DNA of 64,000 bases. It comes from Hymenobacter telluris. GTDB lineage: Bacteria; Bacteroidota; Bacteroidia; Cytophagales; Hymenobacteraceae. The notes below the pieces were generated by a model. The model searched no databases. It was not told the origin of the DNA and worked only from the letters and a program-made list of their open reading frames with translations. The stretch is taken from positions 1 through 64,000 of the forward strand of contig NZ_JAFLQZ010000018.1 of assembly GCF_017313265.1 (NCBI RefSeq). Direction: 5' to 3'. Below, piece after piece: positions 17,111 through 26,090 of the stretch. Both the position numbers and the translations under genes were made by a program. The stretch's first letter is position 1. Each line of letters begins with the position of its first letter.

Positions 17111-17551
17111 TTATGTAGCAGCTTGTATTACAGGTTGGGCACCTTGGGCCAGCAGCCACTGCACGGCGTCGCCTTCGTCGGTGAATTGGTTGAGCGAGCA
17201 GTAATTACCGTGCGTGTGGGGCAAGGAGGGCAAGGTATCGTCCTGGACGTGGCCGAGCTGGTAAGGCGCCGCCAAAAAAGCCAGGAACACATGCCCGTGC
17301 AGATGGTCGCGCAGTGTTGGATAGAAGGTGGTGGTCAGCCAATGTACGTCGCGGGCATCCACCTCCACTCGCCGCCTTGAGTCAATGAGCCAGTAGCGGC
17401 ATTCCAGGCAGGAGGCAGCGTAGCGCAAGATTTCTTCGTAGCCGGTACGTAACTCCGGCGAAACTACCGGGCGTTTCCAGCGGGCCGTTACGATACCCAA
17501 ATCGGGGCGGTAGCTCAGATCCAAGTAGTCGGGGTACGCTGAAGTAGTCAT
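17111..17551 (-). CDS. SpoIIAA/STAS-like protein
   Basis: Protein of 146 residues from the ATG at 17551 (the longer frame would need a TTG). Pattern: YLDLSYRPDLGIVTARWKR, a helix, RYWLIDSRRR, DVHWLTTTFYP, then the closing FTDEGDAVQWLLAQG. This is the same layout as the gene at 11245, and the end motif is nearly the same, so the two are likely distant paralogues. Function unknown; cytoplasmic. Confidence 0.6.
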   Translation of the reverse strand: MTTSAYPDYLDLSYRPDLGIVTARWKRPVVSPELRTGYEEILRYAASCLECRYWLIDSRRRVEVDARDVHWLTTTFYPTLRDHLHGHVFLAFLAAPYQLGHVQDDTLPSLPHTHGNYCSLNQFTDEGDAVQWLLAQGAQPVIQAAT

Positions 17552-17645
17552 GTAAGGCAAGCCGCTAGGTGCTAGGTGAAACAGTGGTGCTTACGGAGCA
17601 ACTCCGCTTTACGTTCCATTCTGTTATAGTACACAAAATGCTGAA

Positions 17646-17680
17646 ACGCCACCTTCCGGCTGTAACCCGAAAGGTGGCGT
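17646..17680 (-). terminator. Terminator after the M56 gene
   Basis: ACGCCACCTTCCGG pairs with CCGAAAGGTGGCGT (one mismatch), downstream of the minus-strand stop at 17709. Confidence 0.7.
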
Positions 17681-17708
17681 GTGTAGAGCACTTAAAGCTA
17701 GCTGCCCT

Positions 17709-19007
17709 CTACTTGGTACTAACAACTACTACTCCGTTGCGAGCCTGGGCACCATACTGCGCCTCGGCTGGCGCGCCTTTCAACACGTTTACGGTTTTAA
17801 TGCGCGACTCCGGTACACGTTGTAACGCTTCTGGTGTTGACGCCACCCCATCGATGATAATCAGCTTGCCGGTGTAATCGACGGTTGGGCTGTATTGCTG
17901 GTTGAAGGCTTTCACTGCCGCCGAGTTCTGGTTGGCTTTCGTGGTGATGATAATCACGCCACTGGCCGCGGCTTCACCGAACTTATTGCGAGCATTGTCG
18001 CCTTTGAGCACATTCACAGTGGCAATAGCCTCGGGGCTTAGCTGCTCCATGCTGGCTTTGGTGGACTTCTCGCCGTCGATGAAGTACAGGGCGTTATCCA
18101 TGGTTTTATCCACGCCTTGCTTGGCAGGCTGCGCGGCTTGCTCCTCGGCTTTCGAGCAGCTGGCCAGCAGCAGCATGGCGGCTATGGGTGCTACCAGCAG
18201 GTAGCGCACCACCTGAATGGCGGCAGATTTTCGGCTATTCATCATGTTGATACGGGTTTTGAGGGGGTGAAAAGTGAACGGGGTAACAAGCGCCGGGCCC
18301 TGCGCCAGAGTGCTGAGCCGCACCAGGCTGTATTGATACACTTTGCTGTCAACCTGCCCCGCTTGTAGCACGGCCTGGTCGGCAATGAATTCCAGGTTTT
18401 CCTGCACTGCCCGCAGCAGCAGCCACGCCGCCGGATTCAGCCAGCAGCCCACGCGCAACAGCTGGCCCAGCAATACATCCAAAGTGTGCCACTGCCGGAC
18501 GTGCACCTGCTCGTGTAGCAGGATGGCTGATAGTTCGGTGGGCTGGTGCTGGGTTGGGTTCAGGTAAATGGTTTGCCAAAACGAAAAGGGCGTAACTACC
18601 TGGTTTACCTGCCGGAACGGCAAACCAGCGCTGGTTGGCGCTGAGGCCCGATGCAGCCGGCGCAACGACGCGGCTTGCATCAGCAGGCGGCCGAAGAGCA
18701 CCACCACGCCCAGCCAGTACAGGTTCATCACCCAACCGTAGTAATCCGTTGGCGCGGCCGCCGCTACAGTTTGGCCCTGCCAGCCTGATTGCCAGATTAG
18801 TAGCTCGTTGCTCAGCACCACCGGCCGGGGCCACAGCGCCGCCACATCTAGTAGCGGATACAGCGCCGAAAAAATGATGGAACCGAGCAGATACCACCGG
18901 TTCAGGGTGTGGAAAGTGAGGCGGCGAAGCAGCGCGTAATACACCACGGCAAACAGCAGCAGCGCCCCGTTCATCTTCAGCAGATATACTAGCAGGTCGG
19001 GCATCAT
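17709..19007 (-). CDS. M56 (BlaR1-type) membrane metallopeptidase with plug-like repeats
   Basis: Protein of 432 residues. Transmembrane helices near 10-30, 37-52, 88-108 and 260-280 frame a cytosolic zinc protease domain with HEQVH at residues 165-169 and a later ENLEFIADQAV block giving the third ligand. It should sense an envelope signal and cleave the co-encoded BlaI repressor. The region after the last helix holds two TonB-plug-like repeats: LYFIDGEKSTK to GVIIITTK, and LIIIDGVASTP to GVVVVSTK, both with TVNVLKG in the middle. It overlaps the blaI stop by 4 bases, so the two are co-translated. Confidence 0.88.
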   Translation of the reverse strand: MMPDLLVYLLKMNGALLLFAVVYYALLRRLTFHTLNRWYLLGSIIFSALYPLLDVAALWPRPVVLSNELLIWQSGWQGQTVAAAAPTDYYGWVMNLYWLGVVVLFGRLLMQAASLRRLHRASAPTSAGLPFRQVNQVVTPFSFWQTIYLNPTQHQPTELSAILLHEQVHVRQWHTLDVLLGQLLRVGCWLNPAAWLLLRAVQENLEFIADQAVLQAGQVDSKVYQYSLVRLSTLAQGPALVTPFTFHPLKTRINMMNSRKSAAIQVVRYLLVAPIAAMLLLASCSKAEEQAAQPAKQGVDKTMDNALYFIDGEKSTKASMEQLSPEAIATVNVLKGDNARNKFGEAAASGVIIITTKANQNSAAVKAFNQQYSPTVDYTGKLIIIDGVASTPEALQRVPESRIKTVNVLKGAPAEAQYGAQARNGVVVVSTK

Positions 19008-19372
19008 GGCTTGGGCTTCTGGTTTTCAATCATGCTGATGATATCCTTCAACTCCTCGGCGCTGATATTCTGCTCCTGCGCAAAAAACGAAACCAGGTCT
19101 TTGTAGGAGTTGCGGAAGTAGTTGCCCACCACAGCCTGCATCGACTGCTTACCATACTCGGCGGCGGCAATGGCTGGCGTGAAGCGGTAAGTATTGCCCA
19201 GCTTTTCGCTGCGGAGGTAGCCTTTGCGCTCCAGGTTGCGGATGGTGGAGGCCAGCGTAGTGTACGGCGGCCGGGGCTCGGGTAATTGCTCCAGCACGTC
19301 TTTAATATAGCCGCCATCAAGCTGCCAGAGCACCTGCATGGCGTCTTCCTCGGGTTGGGTTAGTCGTTCCAT
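19004..19372 (-). CDS. BlaI/MecI/CopY family repressor
   Basis: Repressor of 122 residues. A winged helix occupies residues 1-75 (LTQPEEDAMQVLWQL, PPYTTLASTIRNLERKGYL), followed by a dimerisation helix region. It probably represses its own operon by binding the two dyads just upstream (19383-19418) and is inactivated by the M56 protease encoded next. Members of this pair in Bacteroidota are not usually linked to a beta-lactamase, and none is present here. Confidence 0.92.
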   Translation of the reverse strand: MERLTQPEEDAMQVLWQLDGGYIKDVLEQLPEPRPPYTTLASTIRNLERKGYLRSEKLGNTYRFTPAIAAAEYGKQSMQAVVGNYFRNSYKDLVSFFAQEQNISAEELKDIISMIENQKPKP

Positions 19373-19382
19373 AAATCAGTAT

Positions 19383-19418
19383 TTACGATACTTTCGTAAT
19401 ACTACGAATATTTCGTAA
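19383..19418. promoter_or_regulatory. Two BlaI-type operator dyads
   Basis: TTACGA-n5-TCGTAA at 19383-19399 and CTACGA-n5-TCGTAA at 19402-19418, centres 19 bases apart, 11 bases before the blaI start. The layout fits two dimers on nearly the same DNA face. Confidence 0.7.
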
Positions 19419-19555
19419 TAAAGGATATAAGTGCCCGGATTTTTCTTTTGGGGCCTGGCTGGCGGAGGCCTTGCCTTGGAAATACTGCGCGCGGCTTCTA
19501 CTATGCAGCTTGTTGCCACTATTCCTCGTAGGAACGTTTCTAACTGCCTTCCCCC

Positions 19556-21646
19556 ATGACCAAGACCGTTTTTATTGCCTCCACCGAACCACACAGTGGC
19601 AAATCGTTGATTACGCTGGGCTTAGTGAACTTGCTGCTGGGCAAAGCGCAGAAAGTGGGCTACTTCAAACCCATTATCAACGTACCGAGCCCGGAGCATA
19701 AGAGCGTGCATATTGAAAGCGTGGTGGGCTATTTCAACCTACCCATTGCCTACGAGGAAGCCTACGCCTACACCCGGCCTCAGGCCATGGGCTTGCTGGA
19801 GGCCAACCGGCAGGGCGACATTATTGATAGGGTTATTCACAAGTTCAAAACGCTGGAAAACGACTACGACTTCACGGTGGTGGAAGGCAGCGACTTTATT
19901 GGCGAAGGCACGGCATTTGAATTCGACGCCAACCTGTCGATTGCCAAAAACCTGGGGGCCCCGGTGCTAATGGTGGTATCGGGGGCCGGCAAAACCACCG
20001 CGCAGCTCGTTAATACGGCCCTGACTGTGTGGCGCAACGTGGAAGCCCGCGAAGTGCAGATGCTGGCGCTGATAGCCAACAAGATTCCGGCGGAGCAGGT
20101 GGAAGACGTACGCAGCCTGTTACGGGCGCAATTGCCCGAGGAAATCATTCTGGCCATTATTCCGGCCGACAAGGACTTGCAGAACCCCACCATGAAGGAA
20201 ATTCATGAGCAGCTGGGCGGCAAGCTGCTGTTTGGGGGCGAGCAGCTCACCAACCAGGTCGACCATTTCATCACCGGGGCCATGCAGATACCCAACCTGC
20301 TCACGCGCCTCGCCGACAACGTGCTGATTGTAACGCCCGGCGACCGGGCCGACATCCTACTGATTGCGCTGCAAGCCAACGCCTCGGTGAACTACCCGCG
20401 GGTGGCCGGGCTGGTGCTCACGGGCGGCCTGGAACCCGAGGAGCCGGTGCTCAAGCTGATTGAAGGCCTGCAAACTGTGGTGCCCATTCTGGCCGTGGAA
20501 ACGGGTACCTTCCTCACTACCACCACCATCGGGGCCATTCAGTCGCGCATCACGCCCGACAACCCCAAGAAAATCCGGCTGGCTATTGATACCTTCAACC
20601 GCTACGTGGATGTGGCCGCGTTGCAGGAGCGGATTGTGACTTTCGAGCCCGAGGGTATTACGCCGCACATGTTCCAGTACCGGCTGCTGCAATGGGCCAA
20701 AAGCCAGCGCAAGCACATTGTGCTGCCCGAAGGCAACGACGACCGGATTCTGCGCGCCGCCGCCCGCCTCATCAACGAGGACGTGGTGGACCTCACCATT
20801 CTGGGCGACCCGACGGCCATTGCGGCCTCGGTGAAGCGCCTGGGTTTGACGCTGGATTTGAGCCGCATACAACTCATCGACCCGGCCCACGCCGAGCACT
20901 ACGACGACTACGTGCAGACCCTGTACGAACTGCGCAAAACCAAGAACGTGAACTACGATATGGCCCGGGACTTCATGCGCGACGTGTCGTACTTCGGGAG
21001 CATGATGGTGTATAAGGGCCACGCCGACGGCATGGTGTCGGGGGCGGTGCACACCACCCAGCACACCATCCGGCCGGCTTTGCAGTTCATCAAAACCAAG
21101 CCGGGCGTGTCGGTGGTATCGTCGGTGTTCTTTATGTGCCTGCCCGACCGGGTGGCGGTGTTCGGCGACTGTGCCGTAAACCCCAACCCTACCGCCGAGC
21201 AGCTCGCTGAAATTGCGGTGTCGTCGGCGGAAAGCAGCTTGCGGTTTGGCATCGAGCCGCGGGTAGCCATGCTCTCATACTCGTCGGGCACCTCGGGCGA
21301 AGGCGCTGATGTAGAGAAGGTTCGAGAGGCCACGCAGTTTGTAAAGCAGCGCCGCCCCGACTTGAAAGTGGAAGGCCCCATTCAGTACGATGCCGCCGTA
21401 GACCCCATGGTGGGCCGGCAGAAGCTGCCTGGCTCGGAAGTGGCCGGCCAGGCCAGCGTGCTCATCTTCCCCGACCTGAACACCGGCAACAACACCTACA
21501 AAGCCGTGCAGCGCGAAACCGGCGCCCTGGCCATCGGCCCGGTGTTGCAGGGCCTCAACAAGCCGGTAAACGACCTGAGCCGCGGCTGCACCGTAGAAGA
21601 CGTGTTCAACACGGTGATTATCACGGCTATTCAGGCGCAGGGGTAG
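19556..21646 (+). CDS. pta: Phosphate acetyltransferase
   Basis: Enzyme of 696 residues converting acetyl-CoA and phosphate to acetyl-phosphate in the cytoplasm. It is the long form: an N-terminal dethiobiotin synthetase-like P-loop domain (FIASTEPHSGKSLITLGL, residues 5-22), a DRTGG regulatory domain (about 215-330), and a C-terminal catalytic PTA domain (about 375-690) with ERGN-like HIVLPEGNDDRILRAA and SYSSGTSG. Acetate kinase at 22328 completes the pathway, with a DoxX gene between them on the other strand. Confidence 0.95.
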   Translation: MTKTVFIASTEPHSGKSLITLGLVNLLLGKAQKVGYFKPIINVPSPEHKSVHIESVVGYFNLPIAYEEAYAYTRPQAMGLLEANRQGDIIDRVIHKFKTLENDYDFTVVEGSDFIGEGTAFEFDANLSIAKNLGAPVLMVVSGAGKTTAQLVNTALTVWRNVEAREVQMLALIANKIPAEQVEDVRSLLRAQLPEEIILAIIPADKDLQNPTMKEIHEQLGGKLLFGGEQLTNQVDHFITGAMQIPNLLTRLADNVLIVTPGDRADILLIALQANASVNYPRVAGLVLTGGLEPEEPVLKLIEGLQTVVPILAVETGTFLTTTTIGAIQSRITPDNPKKIRLAIDTFNRYVDVAALQERIVTFEPEGITPHMFQYRLLQWAKSQRKHIVLPEGNDDRILRAAARLINEDVVDLTILGDPTAIAASVKRLGLTLDLSRIQLIDPAHAEHYDDYVQTLYELRKTKNVNYDMARDFMRDVSYFGSMMVYKGHADGMVSGAVHTTQHTIRPALQFIKTKPGVSVVSSVFFMCLPDRVAVFGDCAVNPNPTAEQLAEIAVSSAESSLRFGIEPRVAMLSYSSGTSGEGADVEKVREATQFVKQRRPDLKVEGPIQYDAAVDPMVGRQKLPGSEVAGQASVLIFPDLNTGNNTYKAVQRETGALAIGPVLQGLNKPVNDLSRGCTVEDVFNTVIITAIQAQG

Positions 21647-21687
21647 CTATGAGCAGCACCCAAAGCCCCCGAGTGGCTGCGTGGAGC

Positions 21688-22065
21688 TTAGCTTATCATG
21701 GTCAGGTACTTCTCCCGGTTTTCGAAAATAACCCACAGGTTGATGGCCAGCAGCACCAGCGCAATGGGTAGGCCTGAGGGCGCCGCCACCAGGTTCGTTA
21801 GCAGGATGCCTATTACGATGGGGAAAACGATGATGGCTCCCAGGGCTCTGAATTTCGGAATCATAAAGAGCAGGCCCCCAATTACTTCGGCGGCTCCTAC
21901 CAGTGGCATTATCCACCCAATTTCGGTGAAAGCAGCCGTTGCCTTCACCATTTTATCGGGCAGGTCTTCGGGCATGGGCATGTAGTTGAGAAACTTGTTG
22001 AGCCCGGCGTTGATAAACATCAGCCCGAATAGCAGGCACACTACAAATAGTATTTTCTGTTTCAT
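21688..22065 (-). CDS. DoxX family membrane protein
   Basis: Protein of 125 residues with four hydrophobic spans (about 5-20, 50-72, 76-96, 98-118), the usual DoxX layout. GWIMPLVGAAEVIGGLLFMI in the second span is typical. These proteins are quinone-linked or stress-linked inner-membrane proteins of unclear function. It sits in reverse orientation between pta and ackA. Confidence 0.85.
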   Translation of the reverse strand: MKQKILFVVCLLFGLMFINAGLNKFLNYMPMPEDLPDKMVKATAAFTEIGWIMPLVGAAEVIGGLLFMIPKFRALGAIIVFPIVIGILLTNLVAAPSGLPIALVLLAINLWVIFENREKYLTMIS

Positions 22066-22327
22066 TGATCTGGCGTATAGATTTTGAAAGCACAGAGTTC
22101 AATTGCGTTTGACCGGAAGCCAACAGCGTATCACTTTCGGGTAACTCATACAAATACTCTCTATTTATCCGAAAAGTCAACTAGTTGATTGTACGATAAT
22201 CACTTCAGCAGCTAGCCGCTAACTACCAAGCTAAGGCGTAGCTAAGCCGGTTTTGCAACGCACGCCAGACCGCGCCGTTTAGCTTTTGGCCTCTCTATGC
22301 CGCGTAAACGCACAACGACACTTCCAC

Positions 22328-23533
22328 ATGAACCTACTCGTCCTCAACTCTGGCAGCAGTTCCATCAAGTACCAGTTTTTCCGGTGGCCCACGGAAACAC
22401 CAGCTTGCAGCGGCTTAGTGGAACGCATTGGGCTGGATAATGCCGTAGTGACCCATAAGGTGCTAGCCGGCGAGCAGGAAACAACCACCGTGCTGTCAGT
22501 GGACCTACCCGACCACGAAGCCGGCCTACGCGAAGTGGCGCGGTTGCTAGCCGACCCGCAGCTCGGCGTGATTCAAAACCCTAGTGAGGTGGAAGTGGTA
22601 GGGCATCGGGTGGTGCATGGGGGCGAGGAATTTGCGGCCACTGTACTGATTGAACCCGCCGTGAAAGAAGCTATTCGGAAGCTGTTTCCGCTGGCCCCGC
22701 TGCATAACCCAGCCAACTACCGCGGCATTGAAGTAGCCGAAAAGACGTTTCCGCAGGCCAAGCAAGTAGCGGTGTTCGATACGGCGTTTCACCAGACCAT
22801 TCCCGAGCCGGCTTACCGCTACGCCATTCCAACGGAGCTATATACCGAGCAGGGCATTCGGGTGTATGGCTTCCACGGCACCAGCCACAAATACGTAACC
22901 GAGCAAGCCGCCCAGTACCTCAACAACCCCGCCGCCCGGCTGGTGAGCGTGCATCTCGGCAACGGCTGTAGCATAGCCGCCGTGCGCAACGGCCAGTCTG
23001 TGGATACGAGCATGGGCTTCGGGCCGCTGGCCGGCCTAGTGATGGGCACCCGCTCCGGCGACATCGACCCCTCGGTGGTGTTTCACCTGATCAGCCAGCT
23101 CAACTACACGCCCGAGCAAGTGAGTGCCCTGCTCAACAAGCAAAGCGGCATGCTGGCCCTCACCGGCCTCAGCGACATGCGCGACATCACCGCCGCCCTC
23201 GAAGCCGGCGACGCCAACGCCCGCCTCGCCTACGACCTGTATGCTTACCGCATCAAGAAATACATTGGGGCCTACGCCGCCGCCCTCAACGGCCTCGACG
23301 CCCTTGTTTTCACGGCCGGCGTGGGTGAAAACGACGCACTAGTCCGCAAGCTGGTCTGCCAGAATATGGACTACCTGAGCATACAGCTCAACGAAGAAAA
23401 AAACGCCCAGCGCGCCAAAGGCATCCGGGAAATAAGCACGGCGGATAGCCGCGTGAAAGTGCTGGTGGTACCCACCAACGAAGAACTGGAAATTGCCCGC
23501 CAGTGCGTGGCACTGCTGGAAACCGCGGAGTAA
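22328..23533 (+). CDS. ackA: Acetate kinase
   Basis: Enzyme of 401 residues that transfers phosphate from acetyl-phosphate to ADP, giving acetate and ATP. The start at 22328 gives the canonical MNLLVLNSGSSSIKYQFF with the N7 and S10-12 nucleotide-phosphate motif; H and R catalytic blocks are visible in RVVHGGEEF, FDTAFHQT, GFHGTSHKYV and SVHLGNGCSIAAV. An adenosine motif GVGENDALVR occurs late. Works with pta upstream. Candidate promoter TAGCTTTTG, one base longer than consensus, lies near 22280. Confidence 0.96.
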   Translation: MNLLVLNSGSSSIKYQFFRWPTETPACSGLVERIGLDNAVVTHKVLAGEQETTTVLSVDLPDHEAGLREVARLLADPQLGVIQNPSEVEVVGHRVVHGGEEFAATVLIEPAVKEAIRKLFPLAPLHNPANYRGIEVAEKTFPQAKQVAVFDTAFHQTIPEPAYRYAIPTELYTEQGIRVYGFHGTSHKYVTEQAAQYLNNPAARLVSVHLGNGCSIAAVRNGQSVDTSMGFGPLAGLVMGTRSGDIDPSVVFHLISQLNYTPEQVSALLNKQSGMLALTGLSDMRDITAALEAGDANARLAYDLYAYRIKKYIGAYAAALNGLDALVFTAGVGENDALVRKLVCQNMDYLSIQLNEEKNAQRAKGIREISTADSRVKVLVVPTNEELEIARQCVALLETAE

Positions 23534-23571
23534 TTAGTCCCTGATTTGATTCAGACCAAGAAATCCATTGA

Positions 23572-23669
23572 ACGTCATGCTGAGCTTGCCGAAGCATCTC
23601 ACGGGCTGACGGCAGGATTACGGTAGCAACATCAGCACGCGAGATGCTTCGGCAAGCTCAGCATGACGT
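23572..23669. repeat. REP-like inverted repeat with 29-bp perfect arms
   Basis: Arms at 23572-23600 and 23641-23669 are perfectly complementary and contain CATGCTGAGCTTGCCGAAGC. The same element, one base different in the core, is at 60558-60646, and a single related arm is at 1779. Confidence 0.9.
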
Positions 23670-23694
23670 GCGGTTATGTAACTTCACCACCAGT

Positions 23695-23731
23695 TAAAAA
23701 GGCGACCCGCGCAATGCGGGCCGCCTTTTTA
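23695..23731. terminator. Bidirectional terminator between ackA and the M13 peptidase
   Basis: AAAAAGGCG and CCCGC pair with GCGGG and CGCCTTTTT. It terminates both convergent genes. Confidence 0.9.
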
Positions 23732-23758
23732 ACAAATTAGCAATTCAACAATCAGCCC

Positions 23759-25882
23759 CTACCAAATCTTGGCGCGCTGGTTTTGGGCGCGCACCATTTT
23801 GGCGTCTTCCTTGCAGCCGAAGGCTTCGTAGAACTCCGGCATGTTCATGAGCGGGCCGTTGGTACGGTACTGCGCCGGGGAGTGCGAATCGGTTTGCACT
23901 TGCTGACGCAGGTACTCGGGCCGGGCATTGGTACGCCAGATTTGGGCCCAAGCCAGGAAGAACCGCTGCTCGGGCGTGAGGCCATCGTAATTGATGCGCG
24001 GGCTGTTGCCGTACTGTTTGGCTAGCTGCTTTTGCAGGGCCGAATACGCCAACGCTAGGCCGCCGAAGTCGGCCAGGTTTTCACCCATCGTCAGCTTGCC
24101 GTTCACAAACACCGAATCAAGGGGCTGGAACGCCGAATACTGAGCGCCCACCATGTCGGCGCGCTTGGTAAATTCGGCCGCGTCTTCTTTGGTCCACCAG
24201 TCGCGCAAGTTGCCTTCCGCATCCGACTGCCGGCCCCGGTCATCGAAGCCGTGGGTGATTTCGTGGCCGATAACGGCGCCCATGCCGCCGTAGTTCACCG
24301 CGTCATCGGCTTTGGGGTCGAAGAACGGGGGCTGCATGATGCCAGCCGGAAACACAATTTCGTTGAGCGACGAGTTATAGTAGGCATTCACCGTGGGCGG
24401 CGTCATGCCCCACACGCTCCGGTCAATTGGCTTGCCGTAGCGGCTCAGGTTGTCGTTCGATTCCCACTCGCGGGTGGCAATAACGTTTTTCAGGTACGAC
24501 TCGCGCGAGATGGCCAGCGCCGAGTAATCCTTCCACTTATCGGGGTAGCCGATTTTGACGGTAAACGAATTCAGCTTGCGCAGGGCTTCTTTCTTGGTCG
24601 GCTCGCTCATCCAGGAAAGCTGCTGGATATGCTCGCCCATGGCCTCCTTGATGTTGGCCACCATGGCCTGGGCCTTCTGCTTGGTTTCGGGCGTGAAGGC
24701 CTTGTCCACGTACAACTGGCCGAACGCCTCACCCAACGACCCGTCGGTGGCCCGGAGCATGCGCTTCCAGCGGGGCTGCTGCTGCTTGGCCCCGCTCAGC
24801 ACCTGTGCAAACCGGAACGACTCGTCGTTGTAGGCCTTGGGCAGCGCCGACGCCATCGAGTTGACGAGGTGCGCCCGCAGGTAGGTTTTCCAATCGGCCA
24901 ACGATTCCTGCTTGAGGGCGGTGCTGGCTTCTTTCAGGAACTCGGGCTGGCCCACAATTACTTCCTTGGCCGAACTCAGCCCCAGCTGCGGCAGCATAGC
25001 CGTCAGGCCGAGGTTGGGAAATTGCTGGTTGGCCTCGGCCACCGTCATTTTGTTGTAATTGGCGTACGGGTCGCGCAGGGCCACCCGGTCTTTGCTGGCT
25101 TTGGCCAACCGGGTTTCCAGGCGCAGCACCGTTTCGGCGCCCTTCTTGGCCGTGGCTTCGTTGTCGCCGAGCAGCTCGAACAGGTTGGTCAGGTAGCTGA
25201 CATACGCCGTGCGGATGGTTTTCGAGCGGGCGTCGTCCTTGAGGTAGTAGTCCCGGTCGGGCAACGAGAGGCCGCCCTGCGAGAGGTACAGCGCGTACTC
25301 GGTGCTCTTCTTGCGGTCTTGGCTTACGCCCAGCCCAAATACCGAGCGGGTTTGCAGCTTCTGTTGGCGCACCAAGGCGTTTTGCAAGCCTTTCAGGTCT
25401 TTCACCGCCTGAATGCGGGCCAGCTCGGGTTGCAGATATTTCAAGCCCGCCTTCTCAATGCCCATCGAGTCCATGGCGGTGGCGTAGAAGTCACCTACTT
25501 TCTGGGCATTGGTGCCTTTGGCGGCCGAGGTGTTAGCAGCGGCTTCTTCCAGAATGCTGCGCATGACGGCTTCGTTCTGGTTGATGAGCGTGTTCCAAGA
25601 ACTCCACCGCGACTCAGCGGCCGGTATCGGGTTGTTTTTCAGCCAGGTACCCGAAGCGTATTGAAAAAAATCGTCGCAGGGCGAAACCGACAAGTCGCGG
25701 TTGTTCACGTCTAGCCCAACGCCGGGTACCACGGGGGCCGCCGAAGCAGTGGCCGTGGTAGCAGCGGCCGTGGTGCCAGTGGCACTAGCCGCCGTGGTAG
25801 CAGGTGTAGAGGAAGCACAGCCCGCCAAAGCAAAGCCAGCGGCAGTGCCCAGCGTGAGAAACAGGTTACGGTTTGAAATCAT
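23759..25882 (-). CDS. M13 family metallopeptidase (neprilysin/PepO type), lipoprotein
   Basis: Zinc endopeptidase of 707 residues that cleaves oligopeptides in the periplasm or at the surface. The ATG at 25882 gives a lipoprotein signal with FALAGC; sequence beyond it is not conserved in character. After a Thr/Ala-rich linker the N-terminal M13 domain starts at about residue 50 (DDFFQYASGTWLKNNPIPA). The zinc site is HEITH at 540-544 and E601 in GENLADFGGL, with FDDRGRQSD next to it. The end NQRAKIW replaces the canonical CxxW, as in many bacterial members. A relic of a second copy lies upstream at 26004. Confidence 0.94.
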   Translation of the reverse strand: MISNRNLFLTLGTAAGFALAGCASSTPATTAASATGTTAAATTATASAAPVVPGVGLDVNNRDLSVSPCDDFFQYASGTWLKNNPIPAAESRWSSWNTLINQNEAVMRSILEEAAANTSAAKGTNAQKVGDFYATAMDSMGIEKAGLKYLQPELARIQAVKDLKGLQNALVRQQKLQTRSVFGLGVSQDRKKSTEYALYLSQGGLSLPDRDYYLKDDARSKTIRTAYVSYLTNLFELLGDNEATAKKGAETVLRLETRLAKASKDRVALRDPYANYNKMTVAEANQQFPNLGLTAMLPQLGLSSAKEVIVGQPEFLKEASTALKQESLADWKTYLRAHLVNSMASALPKAYNDESFRFAQVLSGAKQQQPRWKRMLRATDGSLGEAFGQLYVDKAFTPETKQKAQAMVANIKEAMGEHIQQLSWMSEPTKKEALRKLNSFTVKIGYPDKWKDYSALAISRESYLKNVIATREWESNDNLSRYGKPIDRSVWGMTPPTVNAYYNSSLNEIVFPAGIMQPPFFDPKADDAVNYGGMGAVIGHEITHGFDDRGRQSDAEGNLRDWWTKEDAAEFTKRADMVGAQYSAFQPLDSVFVNGKLTMGENLADFGGLALAYSALQKQLAKQYGNSPRINYDGLTPEQRFFLAWAQIWRTNARPEYLRQQVQTDSHSPAQYRTNGPLMNMPEFYEAFGCKEDAKMVRAQNQRAKIW

Positions 25883-26003
25883 AAGAAAGTGGTGGCAGTA
25901 GAAAAGCGGAGTGCTACACAATGATAGCACTATGCATTTAAAGAATAGGTAATATTCAAGCTTCTTAATTGAGGATATTGCAATACAAGAGCTTGCTGGC
26001 TTA

Positions 26004-26072
26004 CTACCAAATCTTGGCTCGGTCACTATCGGCGCGTACCATTTTCTGGCCGGGCTGGCAGCCGCACGCCTC
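26004..26072 (-). pseudogene. C-terminal relic of a second M13 peptidase
   Basis: In reverse the frame reads CGCQPGQKMVRADSDRAKIW then stop, which aligns with the end of the neighbouring intact gene (FGCKEDAKMVRAQNQRAKIW). Only about 22 codons remain; upstream sequence is not peptidase-like and the VOC gene begins 18 bases away. It indicates a former tandem duplicate that has been almost entirely lost. Confidence 0.7.
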
Positions 26073-26090
26073 ACGCTGGTGTCTACCGTG

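Noticed and set aside
24251..25714. A 487-codon open frame on the plus strand opposite the M13 peptidase
   Set aside because: Composition is the complement of the peptidase codons; repeated GVG/AHG runs are shadow artefacts.
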